39,468 nt of DNA from an uncultured Parvularculaceae bacterium (GTDB taxonomy: Bacteria; Pseudomonadota; Alphaproteobacteria; Caulobacterales; Parvularculaceae). Shown here piece after piece: positions 1 through 8,105 of the stretch. Position 1 is the stretch's first letter. Each line of letters begins with the position of its first letter. The notes below the pieces were generated by a model that searched no databases, was not told the origin of the DNA, and saw only the letters and a program-made list of their open reading frames with translations. The stretch is from the NCBI GenBank assembly GCA_938010655.1, contig CALLVA010000174.1:1-39468 (forward strand), given 5' to 3'. The position numbers were made by a program, and so were the translations under genes.

Positions 1-72
1 TCCCGGCAACGAAGTGTTCCAGTAGTCGATCTGTCTGAAAATGCGTTAGTTTTGAACGCCTTAGGCGCATAA
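1..72 (+). CDS. Possible C-terminal tail of a gene cut by the left edge
   Basis: Frame 1 is open from the first base and ends at TAA, giving about 23 residues (SRQRSVPVVDLSENALVLNALGA). The other two forward frames stop sooner. A start-codon-based ORF caller would miss it because the start lies outside the window. The stretch is too short to assign a family and could be open by chance. Confidence 0.25.
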   Translation, partial: SRQRSVPVVDLSENALVLNALGA

Positions 73-516
73 CGAAGAGTAATTCCCCTTAGTTATCTAT
101 GCCAGCCCCTAAATATATTATGCTTTTGTGGAGGTATTGTGTGCGTTTGGTTTCGTTTTGTCATTGTGATTTCCGTCATAAAAATGCGAATCTTTGCGAG
201 CAGCTATCCGGATAGTTCTCTGGCTTATTACCAATTCCTTTTTTATTTTGTCTAGTGTCTGGACTCAGTCGATCCATAGCCTCGGTGAGAAACGATATAT
301 AATATTAAGGAACCTTCGAGCAAATTTCTTGAACCTTGTTGCCAAACGTCTAATGTCTTTCATGCTGCACAAGACAATCAATTAAGTAAATTGGATACAC
401 ACCCTAGACTAGAATTTTAGTTAGAACTCTATATCCGCTTCGCAGTAAGGTTATTAAAATAAATAGAAATTGAATAAATACCTTGTGCAATTTACATTGA
501 AAGTTGAATTAATATC
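73..516. other. AT-rich gap without a recognisable gene
   Basis: About 440 bases rich in A and T. The only tracked ORF (194-385) begins with TTG, has no ribosome binding site and gives an unremarkable hydrophobic and basic peptide, so I do not call it. I see no tRNA, repeat or clear terminator. Composition resembles the following hypothetical gene and differs from the rest of the window, so the gap and that gene may share an accessory origin. Confidence 0.4.
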
Positions 517-1035
517 ATGATCGAAACACCAATTCATTCAGCTATAGGCTACTTGAAGATTAGCACTGACGATCAAAAGACATTTAAGTTTCGAGTTTAT
601 CCTTTTACATTTTCAAATGATCCAGAGAAAAATGACGTTTGCGAGATTATCTTCAACGCAAAAAATTTGGATATGCAAAAATTGTCAGAATGTGAAGGTG
701 ATGAGGTAGATATAGACATATATCCAAACGAAATATCAATTTTCTACTTCGGAGAAACGTATGAGTTCGAAGTTAATTCTCTTAAATGTGACATGGTCCC
801 CTATGAAATGGAAGACTACGTTTCACATATAAAGGGGTTAGACGCGTTATGGCAAAGTGCGAATCATGAAAACCACAAACTACAGAGGAAACTTGAGGCC
901 ATAGAAAAACTCACTTGCGAATTAATACGCAGAGCAGAAATTAAAGCTTCATCTAATAGTGAGCGCAAACAAAAATATGAAGAAGCGGAAAAGGTTTTAA
1001 TTCGGATCTTAGCGGAAATTCGTGCGAAAGCCTGA
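517..1035 (+). CDS. Hypothetical protein with C-terminal helical/coiled-coil region
   Basis: I do not recognise this 172-residue protein. It starts with ATG after an AT-rich leader that lacks a clear Shine-Dalgarno sequence. Residues 1-95 look like an acidic beta-rich domain with many aromatic and Asp/Glu residues. Residues 100-172 are charged and probably helical, with heptad-like Leu/Ile spacing (HKLQRKLEAIEKL). There is no signal peptide or membrane segment, so it is probably cytoplasmic. Codon use is much more AT-rich than in the AST genes downstream, which suggests transfer or an accessory origin. It is followed by a hairpin near 1128-1145 and separated from the AST operon by 230 bases. 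The reading frame is convincing; the function is unknown. Confidence 0.6.
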   Translation: MIETPIHSAIGYLKISTDDQKTFKFRVYPFTFSNDPEKNDVCEIIFNAKNLDMQKLSECEGDEVDIDIYPNEISIFYFGETYEFEVNSLKCDMVPYEMEDYVSHIKGLDALWQSANHENHKLQRKLEAIEKLTCELIRRAEIKASSNSERKQKYEEAEKVLIRILAEIRAKA

Positions 1036-1265
1036 AAATGGAAATTGAAAGGAGTATTAGAGGATCATTTTTTCGGTTTATTAAGCATAGAATGAACTAT
1101 ACTAGATTAAATTGTGGTCGCCGACAAAGCCCCTACCGGGGCCTTCTTCACCTTCATTTGATCCACTATAGATTTGCTATGCAATTCAATTGATCAAATG
1201 ATTTTGCTGTACAAAACCAGCTTCGAAGCCCTTGCCACAAATCCCTATTCGTGTAGTTCTTTCAC
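1036..1265. promoter_or_regulatory. Leader region of the AST operon with a 9-bp inverted repeat
   Basis: A short GC hairpin (AAGCCCC TACC GGGGCCTT, near 1128-1145) followed by a T-containing tract could terminate transcription of the upstream gene. A perfect inverted repeat, CATTTGATC (1155-1163) and GATCAAATG (1192-1200), sits 66-111 bases before the start of the first operon gene and could be an operator. It does not resemble the E. coli ArgR box. No convincing -35/-10 pair is visible. The assignment as a control region is inference. Confidence 0.35.
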
Positions 1266-2486
1266 ATGAAACAACTTCGCACGCATCTCTCCTCCCTTGA
1301 CGGTCTGACCGACGCTATGGTTCAGCAGACGACCGATTGGGCGTTGATTAATTCTGGCACACCGAATCTGGACGGAATCGCGCGCGTGGCGGCGGCGGTT
1401 TTGCCTTCTTTTGAGGCTTTGGGGTTTCAGGCCAAAACCCTGCCCCCGGCGGCCGCGACCACGGTGAACCGCGACGGGGATATTGTGCCGTTGACGCGGG
1501 GGCCGGTCTATCATCTATCGAACAGACCAGACGCCCCAAAACGCATTTTGCTGGCTGGGCATTTAGACACCGTGTTCCCGGCGGATCATACTTTTCAATA
1601 CGTGCATCTCAAAGGTGATAAGCTTCATGGCCCCGGCTGCGCCGATATGAAAGGCGGCATTGTGGTGATGCGCGAGGCGCTGCGCTGTTTTGAGGCGTCG
1701 CCTTTTGCGGGGGAGATTGGCTTCGATATTCTTTTTAATTCCGACGAGGAAACAGGCTCCCATGCTTCCTCCCCCACCCATGAACATTTTGCGCAAAAAT
1801 GTGATGTGGGGATGGTCTATGAACCTGCTTTGCCCGATGGGTCTTTGGCCGGGGCACGGGCGGGCAGCGGGATTTATACTTTCATCGTCAAAGGCGTCGC
1901 GGCCCATGCGGGACGCTCTTTTCATGATGGGCGCAACGCGATTGTTGGCGCGGCGCGATTGATCACGGCGATTGAAACGCTGAATGGGCAGCGCGAAAAT
2001 TGCACCTTGAATTTGGGCACGATCAAAGGCGGAGTTGCTTCCAATGTAGTGGCGGATTTATGCCTTGTGGTGTTGAATGTGCGCGGGCGCACGCCAAGCG
2101 ATATGAAATGGATTGATGATAATGTCCGTGGGCTGATTGGCTCAGAGAATTTTGGCCCTGATATTTCTGTTGAAATTCACGGCGGGGTGCATCGCCCTTG
2201 CAAGCCAAATGAAGGCGGGACATTAGCGTTGTTTGAAGCGGTCAAATCCTGCGGCGCGGAACTTGACCTTAATATTGCATGGGCGCCCACTGGCGGGTGT
2301 TGCGACGGGAATAATTTGGCCGCCGCTGGCTTGCCAACCGTGGACACGCTTGGTGTTTGCGGCGCCTATATTCACTCTGCAGATGAATATGCGCTGAAAG
2401 AAAGTTTCGTGGAGAGAGCGAAACTCTCTGCTCTTGTCATGATGGGACTTGCGGCGGGGGAAATTTCCTGGCCGGACCGCGTTTAA
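1266..2486 (+). CDS. M20-family zinc metallohydrolase heading the AST operon
   Basis: A 406-residue M20/M25/M40 metallopeptidase-type amidohydrolase (family of ArgE, DapE, carboxypeptidase G2). Probable di-zinc ligands are His99 and Asp101 (LAGHLDTVFP), the bridging Asp127 (GPGCADMKGG), the Glu161-Glu162 pair (SDEETGS), Glu186 (MVYEP) and His370 (GAYIHSADEY). The middle portion (about 195-310) corresponds to the M20 dimerisation domain. There is no signal peptide, so it should act in the cytoplasm. It lies 33 bases before astA on the same strand, so it is likely co-transcribed. The classical last enzyme AstE, also a zinc-dependent amidohydrolase but from another fold family, is absent here, so this protein may remove the succinyl group from succinylglutamate; that is inference. 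No good ribosome binding site precedes the ATG, so the start is less certain than the frame. Confidence 0.85.
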   Translation: MKQLRTHLSSLDGLTDAMVQQTTDWALINSGTPNLDGIARVAAAVLPSFEALGFQAKTLPPAAATTVNRDGDIVPLTRGPVYHLSNRPDAPKRILLAGHLDTVFPADHTFQYVHLKGDKLHGPGCADMKGGIVVMREALRCFEASPFAGEIGFDILFNSDEETGSHASSPTHEHFAQKCDVGMVYEPALPDGSLAGARAGSGIYTFIVKGVAAHAGRSFHDGRNAIVGAARLITAIETLNGQRENCTLNLGTIKGGVASNVVADLCLVVLNVRGRTPSDMKWIDDNVRGLIGSENFGPDISVEIHGGVHRPCKPNEGGTLALFEAVKSCGAELDLNIAWAPTGGCCDGNNLAAAGLPTVDTLGVCGAYIHSADEYALKESFVERAKLSALVMMGLAAGEISWPDRV

Positions 2487-2519
2487 GATTTTGCATATAT
2501 AGGAATGAAGGTGAGAGAG

Positions 2520-3554
2520 ATGATGACATTTGTTCGCCCGGCGCGTCTGGCCGATGTGCCTGACCTTTTAGAGCTAGCCAAAAAAGCAGGGCGCGGCATG
2601 ACCACCATGCCCCACAATGAAACCGAAATGAAAAAGCGCGTGCTCAATTCGCAAACCGCTTTTGCGCGCGGCCCCGAAAAGCCGCTAACGGAAACATATT
2701 TTTATGTCATGGAAGTTGATGGAAAAGCTGTTGGCACATGTTCCATCTTCACCAATCTGGGTGCCGAACGGCCTTTCTATACCTATCGTCGCTCTCGCAT
2801 TATCAACCAAGCGCCTGATCTCGACATTCGAGCCGAAGTCGACATTATGACACTCGTCAATGATTATCATGGGTATACGGAGATTGGGACATTGTTTCTG
2901 GACCCTGCTTTTCGTGGGGGCGGGCGCGGGCGCCTTTTATCCTTCTCTCGCTTTATGATGATGGCCGCGCATATGGATCGCTTTGACGACAATGTCATGG
3001 CAGAAATTCGCGGCTGGTCCGATTCAAATGATCGTTTTCCTTTTTGGGAGGCTATTGGTCAAAAGTTTTTCAAAATGGGTTTTGTCGAAGCGGATATGCG
3101 CTCCGCCCATGACCATAGATTCATTGCTGAATTAATGCCGAAACATCCGATCTATGTTGCCTTGCTGAATGATGAAGCCCGCAGAATTGTCGGGGAGCCC
3201 CATGATATGTCTCGCCCCGCCATGGAACTTCTGGAAAGTCAGGGGTTTCGATATCGCAATTGTGTTGATATTTTTGATGGCGGCCCAAGCATTGATGTGC
3301 CCATGCAAGATATTGAGACGATCAAAAACGCCCGGTCTGTGAAAGTTGAGATTGGCAAAAGCTTGACCAAAGGCGAAAAATGTTTAGTCGCCAATTTTGG
3401 CCTCAAAGACTTCGCCTGTTATCAAGGTTTCATGAAACCAGGATCAGAGACGATTACTCTATCTGAAGACTATGCGACGGAAATGAATGTTGAGGCTGGG
3501 GATAATGTCCTTGTTTCTCCCTTGAAAAGCAAATCAACAGGAGGTGCCTCATGA
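2520..3554 (+). CDS. astA: Arginine N-succinyltransferase
   Basis: First enzyme of the AST pathway: transfers succinyl from succinyl-CoA to the alpha-amino group of arginine. The protein begins MMTFVRPARLADV, closely matching the family's N-terminus, and carries the GNAT-like core LFLDPAFRGGGRGRLLSFSRF, where the acyl-CoA phosphates bind. I place the start at 2520 rather than the tracked 2505 because AAGGTGAGAGAG lies just before the ATGATG pair and the resulting 344 residues equal the usual AstA length. It overlaps astD by four bases (ATGA), which implies translational coupling. The typical family region YRNCVDIFDGGPSI is present near residue 250. Nothing appears broken. Cytoplasmic. Confidence 0.95.
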   Translation: MMTFVRPARLADVPDLLELAKKAGRGMTTMPHNETEMKKRVLNSQTAFARGPEKPLTETYFYVMEVDGKAVGTCSIFTNLGAERPFYTYRRSRIINQAPDLDIRAEVDIMTLVNDYHGYTEIGTLFLDPAFRGGGRGRLLSFSRFMMMAAHMDRFDDNVMAEIRGWSDSNDRFPFWEAIGQKFFKMGFVEADMRSAHDHRFIAELMPKHPIYVALLNDEARRIVGEPHDMSRPAMELLESQGFRYRNCVDIFDGGPSIDVPMQDIETIKNARSVKVEIGKSLTKGEKCLVANFGLKDFACYQGFMKPGSETITLSEDYATEMNVEAGDNVLVSPLKSKSTGGAS

Positions 3555-5017
3555 GCGGTCAACTCTATATCAATGGCGAATGGCGGATCGGCACAGGCGA
3601 GACTTTTGTCTCAACCGCGCCCGCCAATTTGAAAGTCCTCTGGGCTGGCAATGAAGCATCCCTTGCTGATGCGGATGATGCTGTTCATGCCGCTGCCGAA
3701 GCGGGCAAAGCATGGCGAGCGCTAGCGCTTGAAGATCGCCTTGCTGTGATCCATCAATTTATTGAAGTCTTGAAAACCCGCAAAGAAGAGATCACATCCG
3801 CCATCGCCCACGAAACCGGGAAACCCTTTTGGGACGCCGCGACGGAAGCCGGGGCCATGATCGGCAAAGCGGATATTTCCCTTAAAGCTTACCACGAAAG
3901 AACGGGTACGGAAGATCGGGATTTATCTGGAACAACTTTGCGCGTGGCCCATCGCCCCCATGGCGTGATGGCCGTTATCGGTCCTTTTAATTTTCCCGGG
4001 CATTTGCCGAATGGACACATTATTCCGGCTTTGATTGCGGGCAATACAATTGTTTTTAAACCCAGCGAATTAACGCCGCTTGTTGCAGAAAAAACATTGG
4101 AAGCATGGCATGAAGCTGGCTTGCCGAAGGGCGTGATTAATCTAGTTCATGGGGGCCGCGACATCGCAGAGCATTTAATTGATCACAAACAGGTCAAAGG
4201 CATTTGCTTTACAGGTGGTATTCAAGCGGGCCGCGCGATTCATCAGCGTCTCGCGGGACAAGTCGATAAGATTTTGGCCTTAGAACTTGGGGGCAACAAC
4301 CCGCTTGTGGCTTGGGATATTGCGAACAAAAAAGCCGCGGCGGAAATCATTTTACGATCTGTATATATCACCTCTGGTCAGCGATGCACTTGCGCAAAAC
4401 GCCTGATCATCCAAAACGGCGCAGAAGGCGACGCGCTTTTAACCGAACTGCAAAGCCTCTTAGACAATATTATTGTTGATGCCCCCGATGCCACACCAGA
4501 ACCTTTCATGGGGCCGCTTATTTCTGAAAAAGCAGCCAGCATGGTTCTCGCTGCTCAGAAAAAATTGATAGAAGAAGGCGGCAAAGCTCTGCGAAAATCA
4601 GAGCAGCTCCCCCAAGGGAGCGCTTTTGTCTCTCCCGGCATTATTGATACGACAAATATCGAAAATCCGCGCGATGAAGAAGTGTTTGGCCCCCTCCTGC
4701 AAGTTATCCGTGTAGATCATTTTGACGATGCGATAGCTATCGCCAATAAAACGGAATTTGGCCTGGCGGCAGGGCTATTGAGCGATGAAGAAGACCGATG
4801 GACCCAATTCTCTAAAGATATTGAAGCTGGTATTGTGAACTGGAACCGACAGACAACAGGCGCGTCAGGCGCAGCCCCCTTTGGCGGCCCCGGCCTTTCT
4901 GGCAACCATCGTCCTGCGGGCTATTACGCCGCAGATTATTGCGCTTGGCCCATGGCGAGCCTTATTGGCGCAGGCCCTCTGACTGATGGCGGCACAACCC
5001 TCGGCCTTAAAAAATAA
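3551..5017 (+). CDS. astD: Succinylglutamate-semialdehyde dehydrogenase
   Basis: NAD-dependent aldehyde dehydrogenase that oxidises N-succinylglutamate 5-semialdehyde to N-succinylglutamate, the fourth AST step. The 488-residue length fits AstD. Visible motifs are the AstD-like cofactor segment GPFNFPGHLPNGH (144-156), the general base Glu245 in LELGGNNP, and the catalytic Cys279 in SGQRCTCAKR. The ATG overlaps the astA stop and is preceded by a strong AGGAGGTG site. It sits between astA and astB, which separates it from generic aldehyde dehydrogenases. The transaminase that would make its substrate (astC or an argD homologue) is not in this operon and must come from elsewhere. Cytoplasmic. 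Confidence 0.95.
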   Translation: MSGQLYINGEWRIGTGETFVSTAPANLKVLWAGNEASLADADDAVHAAAEAGKAWRALALEDRLAVIHQFIEVLKTRKEEITSAIAHETGKPFWDAATEAGAMIGKADISLKAYHERTGTEDRDLSGTTLRVAHRPHGVMAVIGPFNFPGHLPNGHIIPALIAGNTIVFKPSELTPLVAEKTLEAWHEAGLPKGVINLVHGGRDIAEHLIDHKQVKGICFTGGIQAGRAIHQRLAGQVDKILALELGGNNPLVAWDIANKKAAAEIILRSVYITSGQRCTCAKRLIIQNGAEGDALLTELQSLLDNIIVDAPDATPEPFMGPLISEKAASMVLAAQKKLIEEGGKALRKSEQLPQGSAFVSPGIIDTTNIENPRDEEVFGPLLQVIRVDHFDDAIAIANKTEFGLAAGLLSDEEDRWTQFSKDIEAGIVNWNRQTTGASGAAPFGGPGLSGNHRPAGYYAADYCAWPMASLIGAGPLTDGGTTLGLKK

Positions 5018-5038
5018 ACGATCAAGGAATTTTTTACC

Positions 5039-6379
5039 ATGCATGCTGATGAAATTAATTTTGATGGCTTAGTGGGACCGACCCATAATTATGGCGGTCT
5101 ATCTATTGGTAATCTTGCCTCCATGCAAAACTATGGCGCTGCGTCAAACCCAAAGGCCGCTGTCCTACAGGGCATTCAAAAGATGCGTACCATGATGGAT
5201 TTAGGCCTCAAGCAGGGCATTTTGCCACCTCATGAACGTGTTCATATTCCAACCTTGAAACGATTTGGTTATAGCGGGAGCGACGCTTCTATTCTAGAAG
5301 CAGCTTGGAAAGCTGCGCCAAGCTTGGTGATGAATACAGCCTCGGCCTCTAATATGTGGACTGCCAATGCGGGCACGATCTCGCCAAGCGCGGATACGGA
5401 AGATGGCCGCGTGCATTTTACCGCCGCAAATCTCGCTTCAAAATTTCATCGCGCGATTGAAACAAAGTTCACAAGCCGAAGTTTGAAAACAATCTTTCAA
5501 GATGAAACCTTTTTTGCCCATCACACACCTGTCCCCAAAGGAGGCGGCATGGGCGATGAAGGTGCTGCAAACCATGGCCGTTTTGCGCCTGAACATGGCG
5601 CAAAAGGGGTTCAGCTTTTTGTATATGGTAAATCAGCCTTTGCATCAGAAGATGGCGCCCGCTTTGAAGCCCGCCAAGCTTTGGAAGCCTCCCAAACAAT
5701 TGCCCTACAACATGGTCTGTCAACGGATCATACTGTATTTATTCAGCAAGCGCGGGCCGCAATTGATGCTGGTGCTTTTCATAATGATGTCGTCTCGGTG
5801 ACCAATGGATCAGTTTTACTCTATCATGAACAAGCTTTTGAACATAAAAAGGAAGCTTTAGAGAGCATGCGTAATGCATGCGCAAAAATTGAGCTGACGC
5901 CTATTTTTGTTGAAGTCCCTGCGGCACAGGTTTCCCTTGAAGATGCCATTCAGTCTTATTTGTTCAATTCACAACTGATCACGCTGCCCAATGGCGATAT
6001 GACATTGATCTTGCCCAAAGACGCAGAAGAAAATGACCATACGCGCACATGGGTAGAGAGTTGCCTTGCCGGGAATACGCCGATCAAAAAAGCGATATTT
6101 CTAGACTTGAAGCAAAGTATGCGAAATGGCGGCGGGCCGGCTTGTCTGCGGCTACGGGTTACTTTGACTGAAGCAGAGCAAACCGCTTTAAAAGGACGTG
6201 GACTGATGACACCTGCCCTTTGTGATGATTTGGAAAAATGGGCCGAGAAACATTATCGTGACAATTTAAAGCCAAACGAGCTGGGCGACCCCTCTCTCTT
6301 GCAAGAAAGCCGGACAGCCCTTGATGAGCTAACCGGCCTTCTAAATCTAGGGTCATTATATGATTTTCAACGCGGCTAA
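5039..6379 (+). CDS. astB: N-succinylarginine dihydrolase
   Basis: Hydrolyses N2-succinylarginine to N2-succinylornithine, CO2 and two NH3; member of the amidinotransferase/dihydrolase fold. The N-terminus EINFDGLVGPTHNYGGLS and the C-terminal catalytic-cysteine segment MRNGGGPACLRLRV (Cys369) are AstB signatures. Length is 446, as expected. An AAGGAA site precedes the ATG, and the gap to astD is 21 bases. Order in this operon is M20 hydrolase, astA, astD, astB. The 3' end faces the next gene with only six bases between stop codons and no terminator hairpin, so the transcripts probably overlap. Cytoplasmic. Confidence 0.95.
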   Translation: MHADEINFDGLVGPTHNYGGLSIGNLASMQNYGAASNPKAAVLQGIQKMRTMMDLGLKQGILPPHERVHIPTLKRFGYSGSDASILEAAWKAAPSLVMNTASASNMWTANAGTISPSADTEDGRVHFTAANLASKFHRAIETKFTSRSLKTIFQDETFFAHHTPVPKGGGMGDEGAANHGRFAPEHGAKGVQLFVYGKSAFASEDGARFEARQALEASQTIALQHGLSTDHTVFIQQARAAIDAGAFHNDVVSVTNGSVLLYHEQAFEHKKEALESMRNACAKIELTPIFVEVPAAQVSLEDAIQSYLFNSQLITLPNGDMTLILPKDAEENDHTRTWVESCLAGNTPIKKAIFLDLKQSMRNGGGPACLRLRVTLTEAEQTALKGRGLMTPALCDDLEKWAEKHYRDNLKPNELGDPSLLQESRTALDELTGLLNLGSLYDFQRG

Positions 6380-6385
6380 CTCACA

Positions 6386-8029
6386 TTAGCGACGGCGATA
6401 TTGATCCCATACGCGGTCTAGCGCGCTGCCTTCATTGGCATAATTATCAATAGTGCCCCATGGGCCATATTTGCTAACGGCGCTGACATTACCAAAATCT
6501 GAGAGCATCATGACACCTGCATCCACAGCTGCTTTTTGCACTTTTTCCAGCTGTTCTACCATATAGTCTGATTTAACATATTCAGCATACCAGCCCATAG
6601 CGTCTTCATTGCTCCATAAAGTGTATGGCATGGTAAAATGCGACCCTCCCTCATAGGTCACCACATCCATCTTCATGGCATTAGCGGTTTCCATCTGAAT
6701 CGCAAAAATTTGCTTCATCCCTTCAAGAGATGCCACATTGGCTTTTTGCGGTCCTTTTAGGAACTGATCCCGGAAATGACGCATGAGCCCTTGGGGATCC
6801 GATTTTATTCTTTGCACCAACTCTTCATTCGTATAACCGCCTAATTTCTTATTCGACGTATCTGGGAAAAAATAGGTGGTGATGCCAACATCGAACAAAT
6901 GATGAGGTTGCAATTTGCTTTTATTCTTTTTCAAATAATCCACTACACCATGTAGAGCCTGCCCGGTAATAAGAGCACGTCCCTGCCAAGCCTGGCCAAT
7001 GGCTGGCTTCGAAGAAAAATAATTGGCTTGAGTGGCGATGTTACCAACGACGGTATGGTTTGGGCATTTTTCACGCAAACGCATCAAAAGCTTCGCACTG
7101 TGATAGCCGTAAAAATAACGCATACCATGACGAATATTCGGCGCGAGTAGCTTCCCGCGTGCTTGGGCATATCCCGTTTGCGCTTTAAACGCCCAATTCC
7201 AAATCTCATTGGAATATTCCACAATAACTGTTTTGCCGTTTGGCACATGTTTATTGATTTGATCCGCATAAAAATCAACGAGCCGTGTTGATGCTTGGTG
7301 AGGCAGATTGACCCAAGGGATCGTATTCGTTTCAGCCGCAAGCTTTAAGCAAACGCTTAAGGGGGTGCCCCGTCTGCCAAGATTAGTTTCCTCGCCGCCC
7401 CAAAATAAATGCGCTTCATCATTCATATGTTCAGGTTCAGAAGTCGTAGAATGATTGATCTTCAACCAGTCCATAAACCGTAAACAATCATATTTTGAAA
7501 CCCGGTTTAGAAACCGACGGCTAAATATTTTGCCTGATGCAAGGTCTTTTTGTTCGCTCTGGCGGTAAAATCTAAAGTTACGAAAACTCGGCGATGATTC
7601 CTTTAAAATAAAGGTAATTTGCGTTGGGCCCGTTACATCAAGAACGATTTTATTGGCGGACTGAGTTACAATCTTAACATTCTTCCAAATTGTTGGGCGA
7701 ATGACTGCCTTGCCTTGCCAATCAACAATCCAGCGGCCTTTATACTGTTCACTCGCGCCCGGCTCGTCAGATTTGCCAAAAAAAGGCGCCGTATGAACGG
7801 TCGAGTCGCTCGCGCCATATCCATCGGGGACATAAGGCATACCATATTTGTTGAAGGTAAGCTGTTCTTTGGTGACTTTGCGTTTAACGGATTTTCCCGC
7901 TCTTAAGTCCCAGCCGCTACCGCAATGAAGATGGTTGATGAATGGATCTTCAAGGGACCAATAACTAACACCAGTCAATCCAAGTTGCAGAAGCGGGCGC
8001 CCTGCGTTTTCGTATGCGGAATGTACCAT
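6386..8029 (-). CDS. Putative glycoside-hydrolase-like protein linked to exosortase/EPS locus
   Basis: A 547-residue protein. The N-terminus (GVSYWSLEDPFINHL) resembles a group of proteobacterial proteins often labelled cellulose-binding or GH-like, and a beta-rich part spans about 95-170. The C-terminal half looks like a TIM-barrel hydrolase: VEYSNEIWNW (Asn274-Glu275) has the Asn-Glu form of a clan GH-A acid/base, and TYEGGSH (Glu460) could hold the nucleophile. These catalytic roles are inferred from pattern only. I see no signal peptide from this start, which is odd for an enzyme acting on an exported polysaccharide; GAGGT sits just before the ATG and supports the start. It lies 76 bases downstream of the exosortase on the same strand, with a nested hairpin in the gap. 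It may trim or modify the polysaccharide made by neighbouring genes. Confidence 0.6.
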   Translation of the reverse strand: MVHSAYENAGRPLLQLGLTGVSYWSLEDPFINHLHCGSGWDLRAGKSVKRKVTKEQLTFNKYGMPYVPDGYGASDSTVHTAPFFGKSDEPGASEQYKGRWIVDWQGKAVIRPTIWKNVKIVTQSANKIVLDVTGPTQITFILKESSPSFRNFRFYRQSEQKDLASGKIFSRRFLNRVSKYDCLRFMDWLKINHSTTSEPEHMNDEAHLFWGGEETNLGRRGTPLSVCLKLAAETNTIPWVNLPHQASTRLVDFYADQINKHVPNGKTVIVEYSNEIWNWAFKAQTGYAQARGKLLAPNIRHGMRYFYGYHSAKLLMRLREKCPNHTVVGNIATQANYFSSKPAIGQAWQGRALITGQALHGVVDYLKKNKSKLQPHHLFDVGITTYFFPDTSNKKLGGYTNEELVQRIKSDPQGLMRHFRDQFLKGPQKANVASLEGMKQIFAIQMETANAMKMDVVTYEGGSHFTMPYTLWSNEDAMGWYAEYVKSDYMVEQLEKVQKAAVDAGVMMLSDFGNVSAVSKYGPWGTIDNYANEGSALDRVWDQYRRR

Positions 8030-8105
8030 CTGACCTCACTTACGCCAAAACGCTCATTTGAATAAAGACATATTCAGCTATGACACGTTTGAGGCGAAAC
8101 TGTGA
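8030..8105 (-). other. Nested inverted repeat between xrtD and the GH-like gene
   Basis: The intercistronic gap folds into a nested hairpin: CGCC (8043-8046) with GGCG (8093-8096), AAACG (8048-8052) with CGTTT (8086-8090), and an inner TGAATA (8059-8064) with TATTCA (8071-8076). No T-run follows on the minus strand, so an intrinsic terminator is unlikely. It may set relative expression or message stability of the two genes. Confidence 0.3.

Noticed and set aside
194-385. 63-residue plus-strand ORF in the AT-rich edge
   Set aside because: TTG start, no ribosome binding site, no recognisable pattern; stop-free by chance is likely.
1245-1962. Several ORFs overlapping the M20 gene in other frames (1245-1514, 1348-1539, 1563-1925, 1690-1962)
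   Set aside because: They lie entirely or mostly inside a gene with clear zinc-ligand motifs and have Arg/Pro/His-rich shadow composition.
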